Shown: positions 53,086-61,548 of the stretch, piece after piece
How the letters are laid out: every line of letters begins with the position of its first letter
Position numbering within the stretch: position 1 is the first letter of the stretch
Source of the DNA: Cellulomonas chitinilytica
Lineage (GTDB): Bacteria; Actinomycetota; Actinomycetes; Actinomycetales; Cellulomonadaceae
Direction: 5' to 3'
Length of the DNA: 64,000 nt
NCBI RefSeq assembly: GCF_016862675.1
Contig: NZ_BONK01000001.1
Location: 124,001-188,000 of the forward strand
Notes under the pieces: model-generated
What the model saw: the letters and a program-made list of their open reading frames with translations, nothing else
Databases searched by the model: none
What the model was told of the DNA's origin: nothing
Translations under genes and position numbers: made by a program

Positions 53086-53160
53086 AGAGTCGTCCGGTTC
53101 ACCCGACATGTCAAGAGATTCGGGCACATTCGGACTTAAACAAATGTCTGTTCGGACATC
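53086..53160 (-). promoter_or_regulatory. fruR promoter and operator-like repeats
   Basis: On the minus strand a perfect -35 TTGACA (53114-53109) is followed 17 bases later by GACTCT (53091-53086). GACATGTC (53105-53112) overlaps the -35. Upstream are an inverted repeat ATGTC-N6-GACAT (53144-53159) and three TTCGG(A/G)C repeats (53119, 53130, 53151). The cluster is a good candidate for FruR binding. Confidence 0.65.
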
Positions 53161-53231
53161 GGTGCAGGTGATGCCGCTCCGTCTCACCTTCCTCCGAAGG
53201 CCGCGGGGCGCCAGCGGAGCACGGCCGGGTC

Positions 53232-53310
53232 GGGACCGGACCGGGGCGGGACCGGACCGGGGCGGGACCGGACCGGGGCGGGACCGGACCGGGGCGGGAC
53301 CGGGGCGGGG
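53232..53310. repeat. 16-bp tandem repeat array
   Basis: Four perfect copies of GGGACCGGACCGGGGC at 53232-53247, 53248-53263, 53264-53279 and 53280-53295, followed by a partial copy. They lie between the fructose operon promoter and the guaB3 terminator. No coding frame is supported. Confidence 0.9.
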
Positions 53311-53333
53311 CCGGGCACGGCCGGGTGCACGCA

Positions 53334-53380
53334 CGACGACGCCCGGGCGGATCCGTCATGGACCCGCCCGGGCGTCGTCG
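53334..53380. terminator. strong bidirectional terminator downstream of guaB3
   Basis: A perfect 17-bp stem (CGACGACGCCCGGGCGG / CCGCCCGGGCGTCGTCG) lies 7 nt after the guaB3 stop on the minus strand, with an extra TCC/GGA pairing inside the loop. Confidence 0.9.
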
Positions 53381-53387
53381 AGAAAGG

Positions 53388-54512
53388 TCAGTGCGGCTGG
53401 TACGGAGACACCACGACCTCGACGCGCTGGAACTCCTTGAGGTCGGAGTAGCCCGTCGTCGCCATCGCCCGCCGCAGCGCGCCGATGAGGTTGAGCGTCC
53501 CGTCGGCCGTGTGCCCGGGGCCGAACAGGATCTGCTCGAGCGTGCCCGCGGTGCCGACCTCGACCCGCTCCCCGCGCGGCAGGTGCGGGTGGTGCGCCTC
53601 CGGGCCCCAGTGGAACCCGCGGCCCGGCGCCTCGGTCGCCCGTGCGAGCGCCGCCCCCAGCATCACGGCGTCCGCCCCGCAGGCGACGGCCTTCACCAGG
53701 TCGCCCGAGCGCCCCACACCGCCGTCCGCGATGACGTGCACGTACCGGCCGCCCGACTCGTCGAGGTAGTCGCGCCGCGCCGCCGCGACGTCCGCGACGG
53801 CCGTCGCCATCGGCGCGTGGATGCCGAGCGACACGCGCGTGGTGTGCGCCGCTCCCCCGCCGAACCCGACGAGGACGCCCGCGGCACCCGTCCGCATGAG
53901 GTGCAGCGCCGCGGTGTAGGTGGACGCCCCGCCGACGATGACCGGCACGTCGAGCTCGTAGATGAAGCGCTTGAGGTTGAGGGGCTCCGCGCGGCCGGAG
54001 ACGTGCTCCGCGGAGACGGTCGTGCCCCGGATGACGAACAGGTCGACACCCGCGTCGACGACCGACCGCCAGAACTCCTGCGTCCGCTGCGGCGACAGCG
54101 CACCTGCGACGGTGACGCCGGCGGCACGGATCTCCTTGAGCCGGGCCGTGATGAGCTCGGGCTGGATGGGCGCCGCGTAGATCTCCTGCATGCGGGTCGT
54201 CGCCCGTGCAGGGTCGAGCGTCGCGACCTCCGCCAGCAGCGCCGTCGGGTCCTCGTACCGGGTCCACAGACCCTCGAGGTCCAGCACGCCCAGGCCACCG
54301 GCCTCACCGAGCGCGACGGCCGTGGCCGGGCTCATCACCGAGTCCATCGGGGCGGCGACGACGGGCAGGTCGAAGTGGTAGGCGTCGATCTGCCAGCCGA
54401 CCGAGACCTCCTCCGGGTCCCGCGTGCGCCGCGAGGGGACCACGGCCACGTCGTCGAAGGAGTACGCCCGGCGGCCACGCTTGCCGCGCCCGATCTCGAT
54501 CTCGTTGCTCAC
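53388..54512 (-). CDS. guaB3: GuaB3 family IMP dehydrogenase-related protein
   Basis: The 374-residue protein has the IMPDH/GMPR barrel (YSFDDVAVVPSRRT; LPVVAAPMDSVMSPATAVALGEAGGLGVL; VHVIADGGVGRSGDLVKAVACGADAVMLG) but no CBS domains. The active-site loop reads GFGGGAAHTTRVSLG (217-231), so the position of the catalytic Cys is His223. The same replacement is familiar in other actinobacterial GuaB3 proteins. GuaB3 proteins of other bacteria have been linked to GMP reductase activity; with no Cys here, the chemistry is uncertain. The GTG lies 6 nt after TAGCCT (54524-54519), a leaderless arrangement. Confidence 0.93.
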   Translation of the reverse strand: MSNEIEIGRGKRGRRAYSFDDVAVVPSRRTRDPEEVSVGWQIDAYHFDLPVVAAPMDSVMSPATAVALGEAGGLGVLDLEGLWTRYEDPTALLAEVATLDPARATTRMQEIYAAPIQPELITARLKEIRAAGVTVAGALSPQRTQEFWRSVVDAGVDLFVIRGTTVSAEHVSGRAEPLNLKRFIYELDVPVIVGGASTYTAALHLMRTGAAGVLVGFGGGAAHTTRVSLGIHAPMATAVADVAAARRDYLDESGGRYVHVIADGGVGRSGDLVKAVACGADAVMLGAALARATEAPGRGFHWGPEAHHPHLPRGERVEVGTAGTLEQILFGPGHTADGTLNLIGALRRAMATTGYSDLKEFQRVEVVVSPYQPH

Positions 54513-54518
54513 CGCACC

Positions 54519-54524
54519 AGGCTA
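54519..54524 (-). promoter_or_regulatory. -10 element of guaB3, leaderless geometry
   Basis: TAGCCT, six bases, GTG. The bases behind it (54525-54610) are strongly C-rich on the plus strand. Confidence 0.5.
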
Positions 54525-54806
54525 CCGGCGCCCACCCCTCCCCCCACGCCGCCCCACCCCGCGCTCCCGTCCCTCCCTCGCCCGCCCCCTCCTCGGCCCG
54601 CCCCTCCCGCGCCGCACGCAGGGGGGCGGGGCGAGGCGGTCCGCGCGGGCAGTGGGCGCCGGCGGTGGCCTGCGCCCGGTGGGTGTGCGATGCGCGGCGC
54701 GCCGCGGACGGTGCCGGGCCGTGTGGGCGGTCGGTGCGAACCTGGGCGCAGCGGGGCCGGGACGGACCGCCGCAGGGGGCGAGAGGTACGCGAGGGACGG
54801 AGTGCG

Positions 54807-55526
54807 ATGAGCTGGAGCGACGGGCCGCTGCTGGGGTTCGACACGGAGACCACAGGGGTCGACGTCGACCACGACCGGATCGTCACCGCGGCCCTCGTGC
54901 GCCGCGACGGCACGGGCACGCACGTGCGCACGTGGCTGATCGACCCGGGCGTCGAGATCCCGGAGGCCGCGGCCGCGATCCACGGCGTCACGACGCAGCA
55001 CGCCCGCGAGCACGGTGGCCCCCCGAAGCCGGCGCTGGACGAGATCGCGACGATCCTGGCCGACGCGTTCCGCTCGGGCGTGCCGGTCGTCGCGTACAAC
55101 GCCGCGTTCGACCTGTGCCTGCTGGACGCCGAGCTGCGCCGCCACAGGCTGCCGACGTTGCCGGACCGGCTCCTGGGGGCGGCCCGCCCGGTCATCGACC
55201 CGCTCGTGCTGGACCGCGCGGAGGACCGCTACCGGCAGGGCAAGCGCAAGCTCGTCGACCTGTGCGGGTTCTACCAGGTGGTCGAGTCGGGGTCGCTGCA
55301 CAGCGCCGACGTCGACGTGGTGGCCACGCTCGACGTGCTGGAGCGGATCGTCGGGCGCTTCCCGCACCTCGCCGACCTGGACCTCGACACGCTGCACGAG
55401 TACCAGGTCACGGCGCACCAGGCCTGGGCGGAGGGGTTCAACGCGTGGCGGGCCGAGAAGGGTCTCGAGGGTCCTGGCGCCGAGGGCGTGTGGCCCGCCC
55501 GGGAGCCGGTCGGCACGCTCTGGTGA
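54807..55526 (+). CDS. DnaQ-like 3'-5' exonuclease domain protein
   Basis: The 239-residue protein has the DEDD exonuclease motifs: GFDTETTG (Asp12, Glu14), VAYNAAFDLCLLDAEL, and HSADVDVVATLDVL with the last Asp. It resembles the actinobacterial exonuclease proteins related to the DNA polymerase III epsilon subunit but has no polymerase-binding tail that I can see. The ATG at 54807 has GGAG 5 nt upstream. It lies alone between guaB3 and guaB on the opposite strand. A role in DNA or RNA trimming is likely. Confidence 0.9.
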   Translation: MSWSDGPLLGFDTETTGVDVDHDRIVTAALVRRDGTGTHVRTWLIDPGVEIPEAAAAIHGVTTQHAREHGGPPKPALDEIATILADAFRSGVPVVAYNAAFDLCLLDAELRRHRLPTLPDRLLGAARPVIDPLVLDRAEDRYRQGKRKLVDLCGFYQVVESGSLHSADVDVVATLDVLERIVGRFPHLADLDLDTLHEYQVTAHQAWAEGFNAWRAEKGLEGPGAEGVWPAREPVGTLW

Positions 55527-55569
55527 CGACGCCGGCCGCCGAGCGTCCGACCCGCCTGCGCGCGCCCGG

Positions 55570-57093
<1,524 letters not shown>

Positions 57094-57096
57094 TCA

Positions 57097-57102
57097 AGGA
57101 TA
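57097..57102 (-). promoter_or_regulatory. -10 element of guaB, leaderless geometry
   Basis: TATCCT, six bases, ATG. Confidence 0.55.
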
Positions 57103-57135
57103 CGTCGACGCCGGAGCACTCCCGTCAGGGGTCCC

Positions 57136-57159
57136 GCGGACCGGACCGGACCGGTCCGC
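57136..57159 (-). terminator. hairpin between bldM-like gene and guaB
   Basis: GCGGACCGG-ACCGGA-CCGGTCCGC, a perfect 9-bp stem 25 nt after the bldM-like stop. Confidence 0.65.
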
Positions 57160-57184
57160 TGACGGACCGTGCCGGACCGGGCCG

Positions 57185-57919
57185 TCAGCGGATGAGGCCG
57201 CGGCGGAGCCCGATCGCGACCGCCTGCGCCCGGTCCTTGGCCCCGAGCTTGCGGAACAGCCGCCGCGCGTGGGTCTTGACCGTGTCCTCCGAGAGGAACA
57301 GCTCGGCGCCGATCTGCGCGTTCGACCGGCCGTTGCTCATGCCGACCAGGACCTCGATCTCGCGCTTGGTGAGCGCGGCACCGGTCGCGACGCCGGTCGG
57401 GACCGGCACGACCGGCTCCTGCGGGTCGCGCGCGTCGTCGACGGCCACGGGTGACAGCGTCCGCACGGGCCGTCCGGCACCGTCGGCGTCGTGCCCGACC
57501 GCCGGGCTCGGCACGTCCACCGCGGCCGGTCGTCCGTTGGACGCCGCCAGCACCGGGCTGGCGAGGATGTGCGCCGCCACGGCGGACAGCTCGGGCCGGC
57601 CGACGTCTGGCGCCAGGAAGCCGCGGGCGCCGAGGGCGAGCGCGCGGTCGAGGGCCGCACCGTCGTCGGGCGACGCCAGCAGCACGACTGCCGCACCGGG
57701 CGCGACGGCACGCAGCCGCCGGATCGCCTCGGTCGAGCCGGGGGCGGGCAGATGGGCGTCGAGCAGCACGATGGTCGGCGGGATGCGCCGGGCGAGCGAC
57801 ACGAGCTCGTCCACTCCGGCGGCGGCACGGACCGGGGTCAGCGCGGGCACCCCGATCGATGTGACGACCAGGCGCTCGCGCACCACTGCCGAGCCGTGAC
57901 AGACCACGACTCCTGCCAT
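57185..57919 (-). CDS. BldM-like atypical response regulator
   Basis: The 244-residue regulator has a receiver-like domain, a Pro/Ala/Asp-rich linker (about 120-175) and a LuxR helix-turn-helix nearly identical in style to Streptomyces BldM (TKREIEVLVGMSNGRSNAQIGAELFLSEDTVKTHARRLFRKLGAKDRAQAVA). Its place next to guaB and a WhiD-like gene matches the bldM-whiD neighbourhood. The receiver lacks the acidic pair (VVVCHGS, Cys7-His8 instead of Asp-Asp), although Asp54 remains, so phosphorylation is unlikely. The ATG at 57919 has GGGGAG 7 nt upstream. The organism is probably non-sporulating, so the target process is not known. Confidence 0.88.
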   Translation of the reverse strand: MAGVVVCHGSAVVRERLVVTSIGVPALTPVRAAAGVDELVSLARRIPPTIVLLDAHLPAPGSTEAIRRLRAVAPGAAVVLLASPDDGAALDRALALGARGFLAPDVGRPELSAVAAHILASPVLAASNGRPAAVDVPSPAVGHDADGAGRPVRTLSPVAVDDARDPQEPVVPVPTGVATGAALTKREIEVLVGMSNGRSNAQIGAELFLSEDTVKTHARRLFRKLGAKDRAQAVAIGLRRGLIR

Positions 57920-58034
57920 GGGTGCCGCTCCCCTCATCGTCGGTGACCGGCAGCCGTCAGGGTCGACGACGGTGCCGCTGGGTGGTGGTCCGCATCGCGG
58001 CCACGTGGTTCTTTATCGGTCGGGGGTGCCGGGG

Positions 58035-58071
58035 ACGTTAGGCACAGCCTGAATTGTCACGCATGCGTCAC
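58035..58071 (-). promoter_or_regulatory. bldM-like promoter with palindromic operator
   Basis: TAACGT (58040-58035) is a likely -10. Overlapping the -35 region is GTGACGCATGCGTGAC (58071-58056), whose core ACGCATGCGT is a perfect palindrome. It resembles a BldD-type site (TnAC...GTnA) but with one extra base between the half sites. Confidence 0.5.
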
Positions 58072-58153
58072 GGTGGTTCGTCCGGCGTTGCGGGACCTGT
58101 CGCGGATTGTCGAGCGCCGGTCAGGCGACGGGCGGCGGCGCGACCGGCGGTCG

Positions 58154-59188
58154 TCAGCCCTCCGAGGCTCCCCCGGTGACCGCGAGCACCTCGTGCAGGA
58201 GCCCGGTGAACGACCGTGCGACGTGGACCGACCGCTCGACGGGCACCGCGTCCCACGCGGCCGCGGGCAGCATGACGAACTGCGGGACGTCGGGCCGGTC
58301 CTGCGCGAGCCGGGTCACGGTGGACAGGTCGGGGTCGAGCCGCCGGCCCACCGTCACGACGGCGGCGGCGCGGGTCATGACGACGAGCTCGACGGCGTGG
58401 TGCGGCCCCACGGGGCCCCCGACGATCCGCGCGTCCGCCCCGTCGGCGGCGAGGGCGGCGGCGAGGGCGTGGACGACGAGCGGCCGCGGCTCTCCCGCGG
58501 GCACGAGCACGAGCACGACGGAGGCGCCGACGGCGGGCGGCCGTCCTGCGTGCGCACGGAGGGCCTCGAGGGCCGCGGCGCGCAGGGTCAGCTCGGCGTC
58601 GACGCCCGGGGTGTCGACGACGGTGCGCCGCGCGAGGTCGGCGAGGGCGGGTTCGACGAGCGTGGTCCACCAGCCGGCCACGCCGCCGTGCCCGGCGGAG
58701 GAGCCGGTCGCGGACGAGCCGCCGAGCCGGAGCAGGCGGGCGCACCGGTCGGCGTCGCCGGCGAGCGCGGCGTCGACGAGGGCGGTGGGGGTGGCGACGA
58801 GGAGCGCGAGGCCCGGTGTCCGGCCCGGGGCGGCGGGCTGGTGGGGGACGTCTCCGGCCGGACCGGTGGCGGACCCGCCGGCGGCGCCGGAGGGGCGGAC
58901 GTCGGTCGCGAGCGCGACGCGGGCGGCTTCGCCGGGGGCGACCCCGTCGAGCGTGAGGCGGCGCATGACGAGCAGCCGGTCGACGTCGACGGCACTGTAG
59001 CGGCGGTGGGCGCCGGCGGAGTGCTCGGACGGTCCGAGCCCGTACCGGCGGTCCCAGGTGCGCAGGGTGGCCGGTGCGACACCGAGACGCCGGGCGACGG
59101 CGGCGACGGCGAGGGCGGGCGCGAGGTCGGCGGCGGCCAGTCCGTCGGTCGCCGTGGCGACCGGCTCCTCGTCACGCTCGGGGACCAT
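58154..59188 (-). CDS. MerR-type regulator with degenerate B12-domain-like C-terminus
   Basis: The 344-residue protein starts with a MerR helix-turn-helix (AVAAVARRLGVAPATLRTWDRRYGLGPSEHSAGAHRRYSAVDVDRLLVMRRLTLDGV, about residues 28-85), followed by a Gly/Ala/Pro-rich linker and a helical plus Rossmann-like part (WWTTLVEPALADLARRTV; VVLVLVPAGEPRPLVVHALAAALAADGADARIVGG) like the CarH/LitR B12-binding regulators. The cobalamin-binding DxHxxG and the Trp/Glu/His shield are missing, so B12 binding is unlikely. The ATG at 59188 lies 6 nt after CAGAAT, possibly leaderless. It is divergent from the whiD-like gene. Confidence 0.85.
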   Translation of the reverse strand: MVPERDEEPVATATDGLAAADLAPALAVAAVARRLGVAPATLRTWDRRYGLGPSEHSAGAHRRYSAVDVDRLLVMRRLTLDGVAPGEAARVALATDVRPSGAAGGSATGPAGDVPHQPAAPGRTPGLALLVATPTALVDAALAGDADRCARLLRLGGSSATGSSAGHGGVAGWWTTLVEPALADLARRTVVDTPGVDAELTLRAAALEALRAHAGRPPAVGASVVLVLVPAGEPRPLVVHALAAALAADGADARIVGGPVGPHHAVELVVMTRAAAVVTVGRRLDPDLSTVTRLAQDRPDVPQFVMLPAAAWDAVPVERSVHVARSFTGLLHEVLAVTGGASEG

Positions 59189-59315
59189 GACGCGATTCTG
59201 CCAGGACTCGCCGGTCGCACCTGTCGGGTTCGCTGCGGCAGACGAGCGAACAGCCGGGGCCGCGACCTGCGCCGACGGACCGAATCGCGCCATCACTCCA
59301 TTGGGCGACACAGTC

Positions 59316-59344
59316 TTGAACAACTTCTGGCGCGGTTGTAACGT
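59316..59344 (+). promoter_or_regulatory. promoter of the whiD-like gene
   Basis: TTGAAC (59316-59321), 17 bases, TAACGT (59339-59344). The transcript would have a leader of about 100 nt before the ATG at 59451. Confidence 0.7.
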
Positions 59345-59450
59345 GGCGGCACATCGCTTCACCCGCTGTCCGATCGCGGGCGCACCACCACGACGCATGA
59401 CGTGATCGACCGCCCACCGCTGGGCGGTCGAGAGGACCGAGGAGGAACGC

Positions 59451-59747
59451 ATGGCCGAGATCTCGCGGTTGCCCGGGCCGGTGATGGACCTCTGGGAGTG
59501 GCAGTTCGACGGCGCGTGCCGGGACGCCGACCAGGACCTCTTCTTCCACCCGGAGGGCGAGCGAGGCTCAGCTCGCCGACGCCGCGCCGAGGCCGCCAAG
59601 GCGATCTGCGCGACGTGCCCCGTCCTCAAGGAGTGCCGTGAGCAGTCGCTCGCGGTCCGCGAGCCGTACGGGGTGTGGGGCGGCCTGTCGGAGGACGAGC
59701 GGGCAGCGATCCTCGCGCAGCGCAGCGCCCGTCGCGCCGCCGTCTGA
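59451..59747 (+). CDS. whiD: WhiB-family iron-sulfur regulator, WhiD/WhiB3 type
   Basis: The 98-residue protein has the four Cys that hold a [4Fe-4S] cluster (Cys23, Cys53, Cys56, Cys62) and the GVWGG turn (74-78). The text LPGPVMDLWEWQFDGACRDADQDLFFHPEGERG closely follows WhiB3 of mycobacteria and WhiD of Streptomyces, and the neighbourhood (bldM-like, guaB, guaB3, groES) is the same. It should bind the primary sigma factor and sense oxygen, NO or redox state. GGAGG lies 5 nt upstream of the ATG. Confidence 0.93.
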   Translation: MAEISRLPGPVMDLWEWQFDGACRDADQDLFFHPEGERGSARRRRAEAAKAICATCPVLKECREQSLAVREPYGVWGGLSEDERAAILAQRSARRAAV

Positions 59748-59769
59748 CGCACCAGGACCCACGAGGACG

Positions 59770-59807
59770 ACGAGAGCCCCCCTCCCGGACGGGAGGGGGG
59801 CTCTCGT
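59770..59807. terminator. bidirectional terminator between whiD-like gene and groES
   Basis: A perfect 17-bp stem (ACGAGAGCCCCCCTCCC / GGGAGGGGGGCTCTCGT) with a GGAC loop. Confidence 0.95.
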
Positions 59808-59858
59808 GCGTCAGGCGCCGGCCGCGACGTCAGGCGTCAGCGGCCCGGCGCCCGCAGG

Positions 59859-60155
59859 TCACTTGACGACGACCGCGAGGATGTCGCGCGCCGACAGGAT
59901 GAGGTACTCCTCGCCGGCGTACTTGACCTCGGTGCCGCCGTACTTCGAGTAGATGACCTTGTCGCCGACCGCGACGTCGAGCGGGACGCGGTTGCCGTTG
60001 TCGTCGACACGGCCCGGGCCCACCGCCAGGACCTCGCCCTCCTGGGGCTTCTCCTTGGCGCTGTCGGGGATGACCAGACCCGAGGCGGTCGTCGTCTCGG
60101 CGTCGAGCGTCTTGACGACGATCCGGTCCTCGAGGGGCTTGATGGAGACCGACAC
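59859..60155 (-). CDS. groES: co-chaperonin GroES
   Basis: The 98-residue co-chaperonin caps the GroEL barrel. It has the family start [46 protein letters not shown], including the mobile loop, and ends [13 protein letters not shown]. The GTG at 60155 has GGGGAGG 6 nt upstream. No groEL follows; downstream is a terminator and whiD, so a groEL copy must be elsewhere, as in some actinobacteria. Two CIRCE elements control it. Confidence 0.97.
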   Translation of the reverse strand: MSVSIKPLEDRIVVKTLDAETTTASGLVIPDSAKEKPQEGEVLAVGPGRVDDNGNRVPLDVAVGDKVIYSKYGGTEVKYAGEEYLILSARDILAVVVK

Positions 60156-60244
60156 AGCGGACCTCCCCTTCGCATGTGAGTCGTTCACTGATGTCCGTAT
60201 GGCGTGCCGTCCACGTCGTCGCGGGTGCCGCGGCCGGAGCGCCG

Positions 60245-60271
60245 TTGGCATTCTCACCGGGAGAGTGCCAG
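60245..60271. promoter_or_regulatory. second, imperfect CIRCE element
   Basis: TTGGCATTC-N9-GAGTGCCAG has the exact 9-base spacing of CIRCE (TTAGCACTC-N9-GAGTGCTAA) with two changes in each half. It lies just downstream of the expected transcription start of groES. Confidence 0.75.
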
Positions 60272-60277
60272 CTCCCC

Positions 60278-60306
60278 ACTCTAGGAATGGGTTAGCACTC
60301 GGTCAA
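60278..60306 (-). promoter_or_regulatory. groES promoter
   Basis: On the minus strand TTGACC (60306-60301), 17 bases, TAGAGT (60283-60278). Confidence 0.85.
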
Positions 60307-60318
60307 GGCGAGTGCCAA
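60292..60318. promoter_or_regulatory. CIRCE element (HrcA operator) of groES
   Basis: TTAGCACTC-GGTCAAGGC-GAGTGCCAA matches the CIRCE consensus in 17 of 18 positions and overlaps the -35 box of the groES promoter. Confidence 0.95.
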
Positions 60319-60369
60319 CCGGCACCCGAGAGGCGCTGCCGAGGGCCGTGCAGGTGCGAGGATCACCGC

Positions 60370-61548
60370 ATGGACTCCGCCGGTCTCGCCTCGCTGCTCA
60401 GCCCGGACGGGTGGGCCCTGCTGGCCGCGCTGCCGCCGTACGACGAGGCCCGCGCCATGGCCCTGTCCACCCGGCTGCGCGACGAGGGCCTGGACCCCGG
60501 CCTCGTGGCCGCCGCGCTGACGCAGTCCCGCCTGCGGGCGAAGGCCCGGGCCAAGCTCGGCGAGTTCGCCGACGGCATGCTCTTCACGCCCGCCGGGCTC
60601 GAGCAGGCCACGCGGCTGACGGTCGCCGCGCACCACGCCCGCCGGTACCGCGACGCCGGCTGCACGCACGTCGCCGACCTCACCTGCGGCATCGGCGCGG
60701 ACGCGATGGCCTTCGCCGCCGTCGGGCTGCGGGTGCTCGCGACGGACGTCGACGAGGCGACCGCGGCCGTCGCGACGGTGAACCTGCGGCACTTCCCGGA
60801 GGCCGTGGTGCGGCACGGCGACGGGCTCGCGCTCGACCTGCGCGCCGAGGGCGTCGACGGCGTGTACGCCGACCCCGCACGCCGCACGTCGTCCGGCAGC
60901 AGGCTGTTCGACCCCGCCGCGTACGCGCCGCCGCTGGACGCCGTGCTCGCCCTGCGGGAGACGGTGCCCCGGCTCGGCCTCAAGCTCGGACCGGGCATCC
61001 CGCACTCCGCGCTCCCGGACGACGCCCGCGCGCAGTGGGTGTCGGTCGACGGCGACGTCGTCGAGCTGGGCCTGTGGTTCGGCTCGCTCGCGCCCGAGGG
61101 GCCCGGCCGCTCCGCGCTCGTGCTCGTCGGCGACCAGTCGTACGCCGTGCACGGCACCCGCGCGCAGGCCTCCGTCGGGCCGGTGGCCGCGTACCTGTAC
61201 GAGCCGGACGGTGCCGTGATCCGGGCCGGGCTGGTGGCCGAGGCGGCCGAGCGGGTGCGCGGGACGCTCGTCGACCCCACGATCGCCTATGTGACGTCCG
61301 ACGAGCTCGTCGACGACCCCGTGGTGCGCGCGTACCGCGTGCTCGACGTCATGCCGTTCGGGCTCAAGCGGCTGCGCACCTACCTGCGCGAGCGCGGCGT
61401 CGGACGGCTCACCATCAAGAAGCGCGGCACCGCCGTGGTGCCCGAGCAGCTCCGCAAGCAGCTCGACCTGCGCGGCGACGCCGAGGCGACCGTCGTCCTC
61501 ACGCGCGTCGCCGGGCACCAGGAGGTCCTCGTGGTGGAGCCCGTCTGA
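60370..61548 (+). CDS. class I SAM-dependent methyltransferase with THUMP-like end
   Basis: The 392-residue protein has an N-terminal helical part, a Rossmann methyltransferase core with motif I VADLTCGIGADAMAFAAVGLRVLATDVDEATAAVA (about 115-150) and GVYADPARRT (motif IV with DPAR), and a C-terminal part (VMPFGLKRLRTYLRERGVGRLTIKKRGTAV) similar to THUMP-like RNA-binding ends. The DPxR motif fits an RNA or base methyltransferase. Homologues next to groES occur in other actinobacteria. The ATG follows GAGG by 8 nt. The stop overlaps the next start (TGATG). Confidence 0.85.
   Translation: MDSAGLASLLSPDGWALLAALPPYDEARAMALSTRLRDEGLDPGLVAAALTQSRLRAKARAKLGEFADGMLFTPAGLEQATRLTVAAHHARRYRDAGCTHVADLTCGIGADAMAFAAVGLRVLATDVDEATAAVATVNLRHFPEAVVRHGDGLALDLRAEGVDGVYADPARRTSSGSRLFDPAAYAPPLDAVLALRETVPRLGLKLGPGIPHSALPDDARAQWVSVDGDVVELGLWFGSLAPEGPGRSALVLVGDQSYAVHGTRAQASVGPVAAYLYEPDGAVIRAGLVAEAAERVRGTLVDPTIAYVTSDELVDDPVVRAYRVLDVMPFGLKRLRTYLRERGVGRLTIKKRGTAVVPEQLRKQLDLRGDAEATVVLTRVAGHQEVLVVEPV

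Noticed and set aside
53232-53310. CRISPR array
   Set aside because: The 16-bp repeats are directly adjacent with no unique spacers, and no cas genes are present.
58154-59752. A 532-codon version of the MerR-like protein reaching across the whiD-like gene
   Set aside because: The extra residues are antisense to the whiD-like gene and cover its promoter. The MerR domain begins shortly after the ATG at 59188.
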